Shown here in pieces: positions 52,419 through 61,591 of a stretch of 64,000 nt of DNA. Where the stretch lies: positions 310,001-374,000 of the forward strand of contig CAVYBK010000006.1 in assembly GCA_963766725.1 (NCBI GenBank). The letters are read 5' to 3'. The DNA comes from DATEOR01 sp963766725. GTDB taxonomy: Bacteria; Actinomycetota; Thermoleophilia; Gaiellales; Gaiellaceae. Position 1 is the stretch's first letter; every line of letters begins with the position of its first letter. Under the pieces are notes generated by a model. It saw only the letters and a program-made list of their open reading frames with translations. It did not search any database and was not told the origin of the DNA. A program made the position numbers and the translations under genes.

Positions 52419-53328
52419 GCGCCCGCCGCAGCGCCTTCAGGTTGCCGCCGACGGCCTTGAGCTCCCGCAAGATCTCCTTCGCCGCCGTCTGATCCAGTGA
52501 CTCGGGAGCCCTCTCCCGCAGCTCGTGGAAGCGCACCAGGGTCTCCGGGTGCTCGCTCGGCTGGGGAGAAGGCGTCGCGAGCAGCGAACGCGCGATCTCT
52601 CGCGCCTCGACGAGGTCGCGGGCGCCCCGCAAGGCAGGCACGGCCTCGGGCGACGCGTCGGCGGCCGCGGCGAGCTCGTCGTCAGGCATCGCCCCGATCG
52701 CGTCGATCGCAAGTCTCCGCAGGCGCGCGAGGTCGTAGTGGACGTCATGGCGCGGCACCCCGAGCTCGTCGAGGTAGGTGCGCACCGCCCCGGCCGGGAA
52801 GCCGAGCTCGCGCAGCGAGGCGACCGTCGCCCCCGCCGCGCGCTTGGAGAGCTTCTTGCCGTCCTCCCCGAGGATCAGCCCGTGGTGGACGTACTCGGGA
52901 GGCGTCGTCCCGAGGGCCTCGTGGAGACGGCGGTGGATGTCCTCGTTGGGCCGGTGGTCGTTCCCGCGGTAGACGTGCGTGATGCCGAAGTCGGCGTCGT
53001 CAACCACGCTGGCGAGGTGGTACGTCGCGCTGCCGTCCTCGCGTAGGAGCGTGACGCCGTCGAAGCGGTCGGTGCCGATGCGCTCGGCGGCTTCCCGGTA
53101 GCGATCCTGACGCTCGCTCTGCCGCGCAGGACCTTCGTCCCAGTCGATCTCGAGCCAGCCCAGGTCGCCGAGAATCGCCTCCTCGCCTCCGGCGACGTTC
53201 CGGGCGGGATCCGTGTCGTCGATCCGGAGCAGCATCCAGTCACCGGCTCGCCGGTTGACGACCGCGCTCAGGGCGTTGCCCACGTGGAGCGAGCCCGTCG
53301 GGCTCGGCGCGAAGCGGACGCGAACCAT
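52324..53328 (-). CDS. gltX: Glutamyl-tRNA synthetase, short form
   Basis: The class I motifs are present: HIGH-like SLHVGNAL in RFAPSPTGSLHVGN, and KMSKS as KKLSKRAAG. At 334 aa it is far shorter than GltX (about 470-490 aa), though it keeps a C-terminal helical domain (about 120 residues) absent from tRNA-modifying GluQ-RS proteins. The zinc-binding insertion seems missing. It stands between ispF and cysS on the minus strand, exactly where gltX lies in the Bacillus-type cluster, which supports the name. Another GltX may exist elsewhere. Confidence 0.82.
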   Translation of the reverse strand: MVRVRFAPSPTGSLHVGNALSAVVNRRAGDWMLLRIDDTDPARNVAGGEEAILGDLGWLEIDWDEGPARQSERQDRYREAAERIGTDRFDGVTLLREDGSATYHLASVVDDADFGITHVYRGNDHRPNEDIHRRLHEALGTTPPEYVHHGLILGEDGKKLSKRAAGATVASLRELGFPAGAVRTYLDELGVPRHDVHYDLARLRRLAIDAIGAMPDDELAAAADASPEAVPALRGARDLVEAREIARSLLATPSPQPSEHPETLVRFHELRERAPESLDQTAAKEILRELKAVGGNLKALRRALTGADRGPELWTVLVALPRDEALRRAAAASS

Positions 53329-53359
53329 CGGAGCAATCTAACGTTCACATCGCAGCGGA

Positions 53360-54948
53360 ATGACTTTCTCGCCCGAAGACAGCCTCGCCCTCCTGGCCAT
53401 CCTCGCTGTCGTCGCGCTCCTGCTGGTCGCGGCCGAGCGGACGAGCATCCCCTACCCGATCCTGCTCGTGGTCGGCGGACTCGGGCTCGGCTTCATCCCG
53501 GGCATCCCGGAGTTCCAGCTGCCGCCGGACCTCGTCCTCGTCGCGGTCCTGCCGCCGCTCCTCTACGGAGCCGCGTTCTTCACCTCGCTCCGCGACCTCC
53601 GCGAGAACGCGTTCGCCATCACGCTCCTCGCCATCGGCCTCGTGCTCAGCACGATGCTCATCGTCGCCGTGGTCGCGCACGAGCTCATTCCCGGCCTCAG
53701 CTGGGGAGTCGCCTTCGTGCTCGGCGCGGTCGTTTCGCCGACGGACCCGACCGCAGCGACGGCGATCGCAGAGCGCCTCGGCCTGCCGCGGCGGCTCGTC
53801 GCGCTGATCGAAGGGGAGAGCCTCGTCAACGACGGCACGGCGCTGGTCGCCTACAAGTTCGCCGTCATTGCGGTGGTGAGCGGGTCGTTCTCGATGAGCG
53901 AGGCGGCGGGGAGCTTCGCGCTCAACGTCGTCGGCGGGATCGCCGTCGGACTCGGCGTCGGCTTCGTGGTCCGCCACGTCCGGCGCAAGATCAAGGACCC
54001 GGCGCTCGCGATCACCCTCTCGCTCATGAGCGGGTACTTCGCGTACCTCCCAGCGATCGCCATCGGCGTCTCAGGGGTGCTCGCGGCGGTCACTATCGGC
54101 ATCTACATGGGCTGGTACACGCCCGAGCTGACCACGTGGCAGACGCGCCTCCAGGGCATCGCCGTGTGGGAGATCACCTTCTTCATCTTGAATGCTCTGC
54201 TCTTCGCCCTCATCGGCCTGCAGCTGCCCGTGATCCTCGATGCGCTCTCCGGGTACTCGCCGGCCCGGCTCGTCGGCTACGCGGCCGTCGTGTCGCTCGC
54301 CGTCATCGGCGCGCGCTTCCTCTGGGTCATTCCGGGCACGTATCTGACGGCATGGATGCGCCGCACCAAGCGCCCGATCCAGAACCCGGGCCGCGCCTCG
54401 ATCATCCTCGGCTGGGCGGGGATGCGCGGGGCAGTCTCCCTCGCCGCTGCGCTCGCGCTGCCGCTGACCACGGATGCGGGGGACGCCTTCCCGAACCGCG
54501 ACCTCGATCATCTTCCTCACGTTCGGCGTGATCCTCGCTTCGCTCGTCGTGCAGGGCCTGTCCTTCCCCGCGCTGCTCAAGCTGGTCGGGATCGAGGACG
54601 AAGGCCGCACGGAGAAGGAGGAGAACAAGGCGCGCATCTACGCCACCGAGGCCGCTCTCGCGCGGCTGGAGGAGCTCGCGGACGAGGACTGGGTGCGCGA
54701 CGACACGCTCGAGCGCGTCCGCGCGATGTTCAACTTCCGCAACCAGCGCTTCCGCAGCCGCTTCGACCCGGAGTCGGACGGCGAGATCGAGAAGCCGTTC
54801 GCTCGACTACCAGCGGCTCCTTCGCGAGCTGCTCGCCGCCGAGCGGAACGCGGTCTTCGACCTGCGCCGCGAGCGGCGAATCGACGATGTCGTCATGCGC
54901 CGCGTCATCCGCGACCTCGACCTCGAGGAAGCCAGGCTCGATGGCTGA
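53360..54948 (+). CDS. Na+/H+ antiporter (CPA1 family), frame broken twice
   Basis: The transport part has about 12 helices with the family motifs VSPTDPTAATAIAERL and EGESLVNDGTALVAYK (acidic ion site), then GWAGMRGAVSLAAALALP. Near 54506 an extra base shifts the frame; the next segment SIIFLTFGVILASLVVQGL continues it. A second extra base near 54803 precedes the cytosolic tail DYQRLLRELLAAERNAVFD, which ends in TGA at 54946-54948. The intact protein would be about 529 aa, near the family length. Both indels are single bases. Confidence 0.85.
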
Positions 54949-55059
54949 CCGATGGCGGTGTGCCGAGAGCGAGAATGCCTACAAGGACTGGTAGCGGTCG
55001 ATCCGCGGCCGGGGATCCGATGTCGTGTTGCCTGACCCTTTGCTGTCCTAGGGTCGGCC

Positions 55060-55960
55060 TATGCGTCGGTCTTCGGGATAGACCCGACCAGCGAAGCCAC
55101 GACGACGGTCTCGGCTTCCAGGAGACCGTGGCCATCAGCGGTCTGAACTGCCCCACCAAGCTCCGGTTCAGCGATCGACGGCCGCGTCTGCGTCTCCGAG
55201 ATGCGCGGCGTGATCAAAGTATTCGACGGGCTCGATGAAACCGAACCCACGAACTTCGCCGTCTCAGAACGGAGGTCGACAACTCTGGGATCGCGGCCTG
55301 CTCGGGTTGGCGCTCGACCCGGACTTCCCGGCGACACCGTACGTCTACGTCCTCTACACCTACGACGCGCCGCCCGGCGGGACGACTCCCGAGCGGAACG
55401 ACCTCGAAGTCGTTGAAGTCTCGGCCCGACGACAGCTCATCGCCTGGTCAGCGGCCGGCTCTCGCTCTGACCGCCGACGTAGACACATCCGTGCTGCGGC
55501 AGCGTAGAAACGCTCCTCGATCGGGAGTGGTGCCAGCAGTTCCCCAGCCACTCGATCGGCGATCTCGCGTTCGGCCCGGACGGCTCTCTCTACGTCGAGC
55601 GGCGGCGAAGGCGCCAGCTTCTACAACATCGACTACGGCCAGTACGGAGGCACGAGAGGGCGACAGCAGCGCCGAAGAATCCGTGCGGCGACCCGCACCC
55701 GCCGGGTCGGCGGCTCCCAACCTGCGACCGCCGAGGGCGGCGCCTGCGTTGCCAGCACCTTGACGATGGTGGGCGAGCCGGTACTCTCGGTGGGGCCGTG
55801 CTCGAGCGCGACCCGCCAGCTCGGTCACCGTCCTGCCCGACAACCCGCTGGCGTGGAGCAGCGACGCGAACGCGCGGAGGATCGTCGCCTGCGGAGAGGA
55901 TGCGCTGATCGTTCCGTTCACCTGGGAGGGCCGGGATGAGCGCGCTCGGTCGGCGAGCTC
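55060..55960 (+). pseudogene. Decayed PQQ-dependent sugar (glucose/sorbosone) dehydrogenase-like gene
   Basis: No continuous frame exists, but fragments in several frames match the sugar dehydrogenase propeller in order: FQETVAISGLNCPTKLRFS (about 55115), WDRGLLGLALDPDFP (about 55290), YVYVLYTYDAPPGG, WCQQFPSHSIGDLAFGPDG (about 55530), NPCGDP (about 55685) and LPDNPLAWSSDANARRIVA (about 55835). The C-terminal third of the usual protein is missing. It is most likely a remnant, or a very poor stretch of sequence. This explains the ~1.1-kb gap between the antiporter and the dienelactone hydrolase gene. No other feature is seen there. Confidence 0.7.
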
Positions 55961-56000
55961 GTAGTCCGGGGGAGTCGGGTTGCCAGCCACGGCTCCAATA

Positions 56001-56054
56001 GACTAACATTACGAACTGTTCCAAATTTATGGATCAATTCAGGAGGAATTTGCG
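56001..56054 (+). promoter_or_regulatory. AT-rich leader with strong ribosome-binding site
   Basis: This is one of the few AT-rich stretches of the window. It holds GAACTGTTC (56013-56021), an AATTTATGGATCAATT stretch and AGGAGGAA, a near-perfect Shine-Dalgarno 6 bases before the hydrolase ATG. Promoter elements are not certain. Confidence 0.45.
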
Positions 56055-56641
56055 ATGGCCGAGGTTGTGCTGTACCACCACATCCAGGGGTTGACCGAGG
56101 GAGTGCGGTCCTTCGCTGACGAGTTGCGGCGGGCGGGACACACAGTCCACACCCCAGATCTGTTCGACGGGCGCACGTTCGCCACGATGGACGAGGCTTT
56201 CGCAGTCGTTCAGGAGGCGGGGGACGCATTCGACGCAAAGGCGGACGGTGCCGCACATGCGCTTCCGGAGGGGCTTGTGTACGCCGGCATCTCGTGGGGC
56301 GTCGGCGCTGCACAGCGGCTCGCCCAGACGCGCGCTGGCGCGCGTGGAGCGCTCCTCTACGAAGCTTGCTTCCCGATCACAGGCGAATACGCCTTTGGCC
56401 CATGGCCCAACGACCTTCCTGTTCAGATCCACGGCAAGGGGGACGACGAGTTCTTCGCACACGAGGGCGACATCGATGCTGCCCGCGATCTGGTCGCCAA
56501 GATCGGCCGGAAAGGCCGAACTGTTCGTCTACCCCGGCGACGAGCACCTCTTCGTCGACTCCTCGCTTCCCACCTACGACGGAGACGCCGCGGCACTGGT
56601 GACACAGCGCACCCTGCACTTCCTCTCCGTGACCGTCATGA
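56055..56641 (+). CDS. Dienelactone hydrolase-family protein, frameshifted
   Basis: The protein has the alpha/beta-hydrolase layout: VLYHHIQGLTEGVRSFADELRRAGHTVHTPDLFDG, the nucleophile in GISWG (Ser in place of the usual Cys), the acid in GKGDDEFF and the His in GDEHLFVDSS. An extra A in the AAA near 56513 shifts the frame; removing it gives KAELFVYPGDEHLF. The C-terminal end is unclear, since the corrected frame meets no stop before mutY; a TGA at 56639 overlapping the mutY ATG is the likeliest end. Its codon use is less GC-biased than its neighbours, which suggests transfer. Confidence 0.8.
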
Positions 56642-57355
56642 CCTCGAGCGAGGCTCCTGGCTTGGTACGCGGTCGAGGGCCGCGACCTGCCATGGCGGCG
56701 GACGCGCGACCCGTACGCGATCCTCGTCAGCGAGGTCATGCTCCAGCAGACGCAGGTGGAGCGCGTCGTCCCGCGCTACGTGCGCTGGCTGGAGCGCTGG
56801 CCGACCGCCGAGTCCCTAGCGGCCGCGCCCCGCTCGGAGGTCATCCGCGAATGGCAGGGGCTCGGCTACAACCGGCGCGCCGTCAACCTCCACCGCGCTG
56901 CCGAACGGATCGCGGAATCCGGCTGGCCCGACGACCTCACCGAGCTCCCGGGAGTCGGCCGCTACACGGCCGATGCGGTGGCCCGCTTCGCCATGGACGC
57001 GAACGTCCTCCCGGTGGACGTCAACGTCGCCCGCGTCCTCGAGCGCACCGGAGGTCGCTTCGGGCCCGCCTCGGCTCACGCGCTCATGGACCTCGGCGCG
57101 ACGGTCTGCCTGGCGCGCGTCCCCCGCTGCGACGCCTGCCCGCTCGCCGACGAGTGTCCGTCGCGCGGCCGGCGCTACGAGCCCCTGCGCAAGCAGGGCC
57201 GGTTCGAGGGCTCGTTCAGGCAGCTCCGCGCGCAGACGCTGCGGCTCGTCGCCGAGCGGGCGCGACCTGCTGCGGACCTGGATGGTGAAGCGGTCGCCGC
57301 GCTAGCGCGCGACGGCCTCGTCCGTCTCGACGACGGGCTGGTTCGCCTGCCGTAG
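56638..57355 (+). CDS. mutY: A/G-specific adenine DNA glycosylase (MutY-like), short and frameshifted at the start
   Basis: MutY removes adenine opposite 8-oxoguanine. The core is intact: GRDLPWRRTRDPYAILVSEVMLQQTQV, the helix-hairpin-helix ELPGVGRYTADAVA, catalytic Asp in PVDVNVARVLER, and the 4Fe-4S loop CX6CX2CX5C. The protein is about 238 aa and lacks the C-terminal Nudix-like 8-oxoG-recognition domain of full MutY. A single extra base near 56653 separates the ATG (TSSE) from LLAWYAVEGR; without it the start fits. It ends over the 3' end of the convergent rhodanese gene. Confidence 0.85.
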
Positions 57356-57730
57356 CACGGGGAGCCCGGCCTTCTTCCAGTCCTCGACGCCGCCGATGAC
57401 GTCGGTCGCGTCCTCGAAGCCCAGCTCCTGGAGCTGCGAGGCGGCGAGGACGGACGAGTAGCCCTCCCGGCAGATGAGGATCACGCGCGCGTCGAGCGGG
57501 ATCTTCTCGTTGGACGTCGGGCAGTCGGGGTCGAGTCGCCAGAGGAGCGTTGAGAGCGGATGGTGCACCGAGCCGGGCACATAGCCCTGAGCCTGGCGCT
57601 GGTCCGGAGAGCGCGTGTCGACGAGGATCGCGCCGGCCCGCATCTCCGCCCAGGCCTCGACCGGACTGAGCCGGCCGAGCCGGACAGCCGCATCGGCGAG
57701 CAGTTCGTCTACGGGCCTTCGGGGACTCAC
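57302..57730 (-). CDS. Rhodanese-domain protein
   Basis: The 142-aa protein has one rhodanese domain with the active-site loop CREGYSS (Cys about residue 88), VEAWAEMRAGAILVDTRSPDQRQ before it and GFEDATDVIGGVEDWKKAGLPV after it. It transfers sulfane sulfur or acts as a thiol carrier; target unknown. The GTG start overlaps the ispF stop by 4 bp (GTGA). Its 3' end overlaps the convergent mutY gene by 54 bp. Confidence 0.86.
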   Translation of the reverse strand: MSPRRPVDELLADAAVRLGRLSPVEAWAEMRAGAILVDTRSPDQRQAQGYVPGSVHHPLSTLLWRLDPDCPTSNEKIPLDARVILICREGYSSVLAASQLQELGFEDATDVIGGVEDWKKAGLPVLRQANQPVVETDEAVAR

Positions 57731-58221
57731 GTGACGATGGTATCGCGCCTGCGGAGCAAGGCAACCGCTTGTGCGGCCAGCCCTTCGCCGCGGCCCGTGA
57801 AGCCGAGCCGGTCGGTCGTCGTGGCCCGGACGGTGATCCTCTCCATGCCGACACCCAGTACCCCGCTCAGCCGCTCCCGCAACTCGTCGCGCACAGGCGC
57901 GATGCGGGGCTCCTCTCCGATGAGCACGCAGTCGGCGTTGACGAGCTCCCAGCCGGCCTCCTGCGCATCCTCGTAGGCGCGCCTGAGAAGATCGAGCGAG
58001 GACGCGCCTTCCCATTGCGCGTCGCCCGACGGAAAGAGGGCGCCGATGTCCTCGAGGCCCGCTGCGCCCAGGATCGCGTCGATCAGGGCGTGCGAGACGA
58101 CGTCGCCGTCGGAATGCCCGGCCAGCCCGCGTCCGGAGAGCTCGACGCCTCCGAGGACGAGCTTCGCCTCGTCCGAGAACGCGTGTGCATCGATCCCGAT
58201 CCCGACGCGGAGCTCACTCAT
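57727..58221 (-). CDS. ispF: 2-C-methyl-D-erythritol 2,4-cyclodiphosphate synthase
   Basis: IspF forms the cyclic diphosphate of the MEP pathway. The 164-aa protein has the metal-binding GIDAHAF and AGHSDGDVVSHALIDAILGAAGLEDIGALFP motifs near the N-terminus and RATTTDRLGFTGRGEGLAAQAVALL at the C-terminus. The start overlaps ispD by 8 bp and the stop overlaps the rhodanese gene by 4 bp. Confidence 0.96.
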   Translation of the reverse strand: MSELRVGIGIDAHAFSDEAKLVLGGVELSGRGLAGHSDGDVVSHALIDAILGAAGLEDIGALFPSGDAQWEGASSLDLLRRAYEDAQEAGWELVNADCVLIGEEPRIAPVRDELRERLSGVLGVGMERITVRATTTDRLGFTGRGEGLAAQAVALLRRRDTIVT

Positions 58222-58888
58222 TGGCGAGCAGAGTCTCTACGAAGGCGAGGTCGGACGCAGTCGTGATCTTCACGAGGCGCGGGTCGCCCTCGACGACGCG
58301 CACCCTGCCGCCGGCCGCCTCGACGAGCCCGGCACAGTCGCTCGCATCTCCACCGCGCATGAGCGCGTCCCGTAGCGTGGCGACGGGAAACGCCTGCGGC
58401 GTCTGGATCGCATAGAGGCCCGTTCGGTCGACGGTCTCGGCGACCCGGCCGTGCTGGTCGACGCGCTTCACGGTGTCGGCGAGGGGCAGCCCGGCGACGA
58501 CGCCGTCCCAGTCCTCGCCGAGGCCCCCGAGGACGCGGCCGATGACCTCCTCCGGGAGGATCGGCCGGGCCGCGTCGTGCACGAGAGCGATGAGGGCGTC
58601 GTCCGGAATCTCCGCGACACCTGCGCGCACCGAGTCGGCCCGCGTCGCGCCGCCGGCCACCGCAGAGTTCACCTTGCCGGCGTTGAGCTCCTCGGCGAGC
58701 AGGATGGCCGGCTCCTCCCATTCCTCCGGCACGACGACCACGATCGCGTCGATCCACTCGGAGGACTCGAGGCGCTCGAGGCTCTCGGCGAGAAGCACGC
58801 GCTTCCCGAGCCCTGTGAAGGCCTTCGGCCGGTCACCGCCGAGCCGCTCTCCGCGACCAGCCGCGACCAGGACGGCCCAGGTGCTCAC
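58214..58888 (-). CDS. ispD: 2-C-methyl-D-erythritol 4-phosphate cytidylyltransferase
   Basis: IspD activates methylerythritol phosphate with CTP. The 224-aa protein starts AVLVAAGRGERLGGDRPKAF (the nucleotide-binding loop), has VVVPEEWEE in the middle, HDAARPILPEEVI and KVNSAVAGGATRADSVRAG, and ends with the substrate-binding ITTASDLAFVETLL. It overlaps the upstream lipoprotein gene by 4 bp and ispF by 8 bp. ispH, the final enzyme, is in the hopanoid operon of this window. Confidence 0.95.
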   Translation of the reverse strand: MSTWAVLVAAGRGERLGGDRPKAFTGLGKRVLLAESLERLESSEWIDAIVVVVPEEWEEPAILLAEELNAGKVNSAVAGGATRADSVRAGVAEIPDDALIALVHDAARPILPEEVIGRVLGGLGEDWDGVVAGLPLADTVKRVDQHGRVAETVDRTGLYAIQTPQAFPVATLRDALMRGGDASDCAGLVEAAGGRVRVVEGDPRLVKITTASDLAFVETLLANE

Positions 58889-59808
58889 TGCGGCAGCGCG
58901 ACGAGCTGCCCGTTGCGCTCTTCGAAGAGCTCCGGGCTGAGCGGGTTCTTTCCCGTGGTGAACTCCTGCAGGACCTTGCCCTTGATCACAGATGCATAGT
59001 TGCGCGTGAGGGCGACGAACACGCTCTCGAGCGGCACCGCGTAGACCGCCGGGCCGCCGAGCTCCTTCACGATCTGGCGCCTGAGGCCGGGGACGAGCAT
59101 GCGAGACGCGTCGTAGCCGTCGCCGGAGGCCCAGCCGCAGAGCTTCTGGCCTCCTGAGGGCTCGCAGAGAAGCTTCTGGTTCGCGTTCGTCTGCTTCTCC
59201 AGGTTGGAGAGCGCGAGCGAGTCGATCTCGTCCACGGACTGGCCCCAGCGGGCGAGGTCGTCCTTGGTCGCGACCGTGAAGTAGTGGTCGCCCTGCACCG
59301 CGTAGACGACGTCGAGGTCGTCGAACTGCGTGACCGCCGGGTCGTTTTCGATCCGGCTCACGTCGACGCGCCGCTTCAGCATGGGCATCAGCTGGTCGCG
59401 CACCGCGGAGAAGCTTCGCTTGGTGTTCCCCTCCTCCATGCGCCTGACGGCCTCCTGGACGAGGCCGTCGACGATCTCGTCCTGACGATCAGGGTCGGAG
59501 GTGTACTGCTTGTAGGCGTCGTCGAGGACGAGCTGCACGGTGTCGAGGCCGTTCTGCTCGCTGACGTCGATCGTCAGGCCGAAGCCGGGGTCGCCCTGGA
59601 GGTCCGTGCCGGTGATGATCGCCGCTGCGACCTTGTTCTTGAAGTCGCGCTGGGAGAGCGCTCCCTGCGTCGTCGTGGCGCCGCTGCTCGTCCCTGCGCT
59701 GGTGGTGCTCCCGCTCGTCGTCCCGTCACCGCCGCCGCTGTCGCAGGCGGAAACGGACGCGGCCAGAAGCGCCGTCAGGGCGAGAACGAGAAAAACGCGC
59801 ACGGGCAT
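58885..59808 (-). CDS. DUF1444-like lipoprotein
   Basis: The 307-aa protein starts with a lipoprotein signal (PVRVFLVLALTALLAASVSAC, Cys22) and a Ser/Thr/Gly-rich linker. The body (RDFKNKVAAAIITGTDLQGDPGFGLTID) resembles DUF1444, known from Bacillus YtpP-like proteins, but with a secretion signal. Function unknown. The start is 50 bp after carD on the same strand; it overlaps ispD by 4 bp. In the Bacillus order yacL stands here. Confidence 0.75.
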   Translation of the reverse strand: MPVRVFLVLALTALLAASVSACDSGGGDGTTSGSTTSAGTSSGATTTQGALSQRDFKNKVAAAIITGTDLQGDPGFGLTIDVSEQNGLDTVQLVLDDAYKQYTSDPDRQDEIVDGLVQEAVRRMEEGNTKRSFSAVRDQLMPMLKRRVDVSRIENDPAVTQFDDLDVVYAVQGDHYFTVATKDDLARWGQSVDEIDSLALSNLEKQTNANQKLLCEPSGGQKLCGWASGDGYDASRMLVPGLRRQIVKELGGPAVYAVPLESVFVALTRNYASVIKGKVLQEFTTGKNPLSPELFEERNGQLVALPQ

Positions 59809-59857
59809 AGGATGCCGACGGCCGCGCGCCGCCCGTCGCAGTAACTGCGCGGTTGGG

Positions 59858-60352
59858 TTAGGCCGGTGCGGCGACGGACTCGAGCACTTCGTCGAGCCAG
59901 AGGCCTGCCGCTTCCTCGTCGAGCCCCTTCGCGTACATGAGCTCGCTCGCGAGGATCTTCTTGGCCTTCACGAACATCTGCTTCTCGCCGGTCGAGAGGC
60001 CCTTCTCCTGATCCCGGAGGGACAGGTTCCGAACGACCTCGGCCAGCTCGAAGATGTCGCCGGTCTTCATCTTGTCCCGGTTGTGCTTGAAGCGGCGATT
60101 CCAGTTCTTCGGCATCTTGGTGCCACTGCCGTGCAGGACCTCGAGCACCTGCTCGACCATCTCTTCGTCGATCACCTTGCGGAGGCCGACTCGCTCGGCG
60201 TTCTCCGCCGGCACGTTGACGGTCATGTCGTTGTGCAGGATCTTGATGGTCAGGTATTCGCGCTCCTGCCCAAGAATGGTTCGTTTCTCCTTTTTCACCA
60301 CGGTGCCAGCGCCGTGATGGGGATAGACGACCTTATCGCCGACTTTGTACAA
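59858..60352 (-). CDS. carD: CarD-family RNA polymerase-binding regulator
   Basis: CarD binds the RNA polymerase beta subunit and steadies the open promoter complex, mainly at rRNA promoters. The 164-aa protein starts YKVGDKVVYPHHGAGTVV, typical of the RNA polymerase interaction domain, and has a helical DNA-binding part ending in the conserved tryptophan region LDEEAAGLWLDEVL. I chose the TTG start because GAGGAGGAGAGC precedes it and the conserved domain begins at once; the frame is open 40 codons further up but without homology. Confidence 0.95.
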   Translation of the reverse strand: MYKVGDKVVYPHHGAGTVVKKEKRTILGQEREYLTIKILHNDMTVNVPAENAERVGLRKVIDEEMVEQVLEVLHGSGTKMPKNWNRRFKHNRDKMKTGDIFELAEVVRNLSLRDQEKGLSTGEKQMFVKAKKILASELMYAKGLDEEAAGLWLDEVLESVAAPA

Positions 60353-60411
60353 GCTCTCCTCCTCTTTCCGGGCCCAAAAAAAGCCGCGCCAGATGCCTGC
60401 GGAATCCAGCC

Positions 60412-60441
60412 ATTGTATCGGAAATGCGCTTAAAACGCCAA
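60412..60441 (-). promoter_or_regulatory. carD promoter (TTGGCG-N18-TACAAT)
   Basis: On the minus strand TTGGCG (60436-60441) and TACAAT (60412-60417) are 18 bases apart. The leader would be about 55 bases with a strong ribosome-binding site, unlike the leaderless genes of the window. Confidence 0.6.
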
Positions 60442-60456
60442 GTTTCCAGGGCTTTT

Positions 60457-60474
60457 GTGCCCGATTGCGGGCAC
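60457..60474. terminator. Weak hairpin after disA
   Basis: A 7-bp inverted repeat (GTGCCCG) with an ATTG loop lies between the disA stop and the carD promoter. There is no U-tract for the minus strand; it may only partly end the radA-disA transcript. Confidence 0.45.
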
Positions 60475-60505
60475 TTTGCAACCTGAGAGAGGCTAATTCG
60501 GCCCG

Positions 60506-61591
60506 TTAAAGCTGCAAATAGCGGTCGACAAGATTGTGCTCCTGCAGCCGCCGCAGGCCCTCGCGGATCTCGCGCGCCCTGACCGCACCGACGCCGTCCA
60601 CCGCCTCGAGGTCCCGGTGGCTCGCCCGTATGACCGCATCGAGCGAGGAAAAGTCCTGCACGAGGTGGCGGATGACGTTGTCCGGAAGCCTCGGGATCCT
60701 CGAGAGCACCCGGAAGCCCCGAGGCTGTACCCCGTAGTCGAGCGGATTCGTCTCGCGCGCGTAGCCGAGCACCTCCGCTAGTTCCTCGAACTCGAGCAGC
60801 TGCGTGTGCGTCAGCCCGGCAAGTCGCTCGAGCACCTCGGCGGCCTTCTGCGGCTCGCCCGAGGGCTCGTAGTCGTAGACGATCGACGCCTTGTCGCGCG
60901 GGACGTCCTCCATGAGCTCGTCGAGCTGCATGCGGATCAGGCGGCCCTCGCCGCCGAGCTCGACGCAGTTGCGCTCGATCTCCTCGGCCATCCTCGTCGT
61001 CATCTCGGCGCGCTGGACGACCACGAGCACGTCGTCGAGCATGACGGCGCTCTGGAACTCGAGCGCGGTCAGGCGCGTGAGGCCCTGGTCGAGGCGCTGG
61101 CGGTAGGTCTCGAGCGTGCCGAGCGCCTGGTTCGTGCGGGCGAGTACGTCGGAGATCTCGCCGAGCTGGTAGCGGAGATCGCGGACGAAGATGGTGACCG
61201 TCTCGCGCTGCTGCGAGATCGAGATGACGAGCGCCTCGGTCTGCTTGGCGACGCGCTCTGCGGTCCGGTGGCGCGTGCCCGTCTCCTCGGATGCGATCGA
61301 GGGGTCCGGCATGAGCTGGACGTTCGCGTAGACGATCTTCTGCGCCGTCTCGTTGAGGATGATCGCGCCGTCCATCTTGGCCAGCTCGTAGATGAGCTGG
61401 GACGTGAAGGGCAGGTCGAGCCTCATCCCGCCGGAGTAGAGGAACGACAGCGCGTTCGGGTCGCCGATGACGAGCAGCGCCCCGAGCTCGGCGCGGATGA
61501 TGTCGTCCATCCCCGCGCGCAGGGGGGTTCCCGGTGCGACCCGGCTCAGAGCCGAGAGGAGAGTCTTGTCAGTCCGAGGATCCGCTCGCAT
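60506..61591 (-). CDS. disA: Diadenylate cyclase DisA
   Basis: DisA makes cyclic di-AMP and scans DNA for damage. The 361-aa protein has the DAC domain with the DGA motif at residues 74-76 (KMDGAIILNE) and the RHR motif at 107-109 (GTRHRTAE), a long central helical spine, and a C-terminal helix-hairpin-helix (AVDGVGAVRAREI) for DNA binding. All catalytic residues are present. It overlaps radA by 23 bp, so RadA, which modulates DisA in Bacillus, is produced with it. Confidence 0.96.
   Translation of the reverse strand: MRADPRTDKTLLSALSRVAPGTPLRAGMDDIIRAELGALLVIGDPNALSFLYSGGMRLDLPFTSQLIYELAKMDGAIILNETAQKIVYANVQLMPDPSIASEETGTRHRTAERVAKQTEALVISISQQRETVTIFVRDLRYQLGEISDVLARTNQALGTLETYRQRLDQGLTRLTALEFQSAVMLDDVLVVVQRAEMTTRMAEEIERNCVELGGEGRLIRMQLDELMEDVPRDKASIVYDYEPSGEPQKAAEVLERLAGLTHTQLLEFEELAEVLGYARETNPLDYGVQPRGFRVLSRIPRLPDNVIRHLVQDFSSLDAVIRASHRDLEAVDGVGAVRAREIREGLRRLQEHNLVDRYLQL

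Noticed and set aside
56013..56021. GAACTGTTC resembling an SOS box
   Set aside because: The spacing between the half-sites is one base, not four as in GAAC-N4-GTTC, so LexA is not expected to bind.
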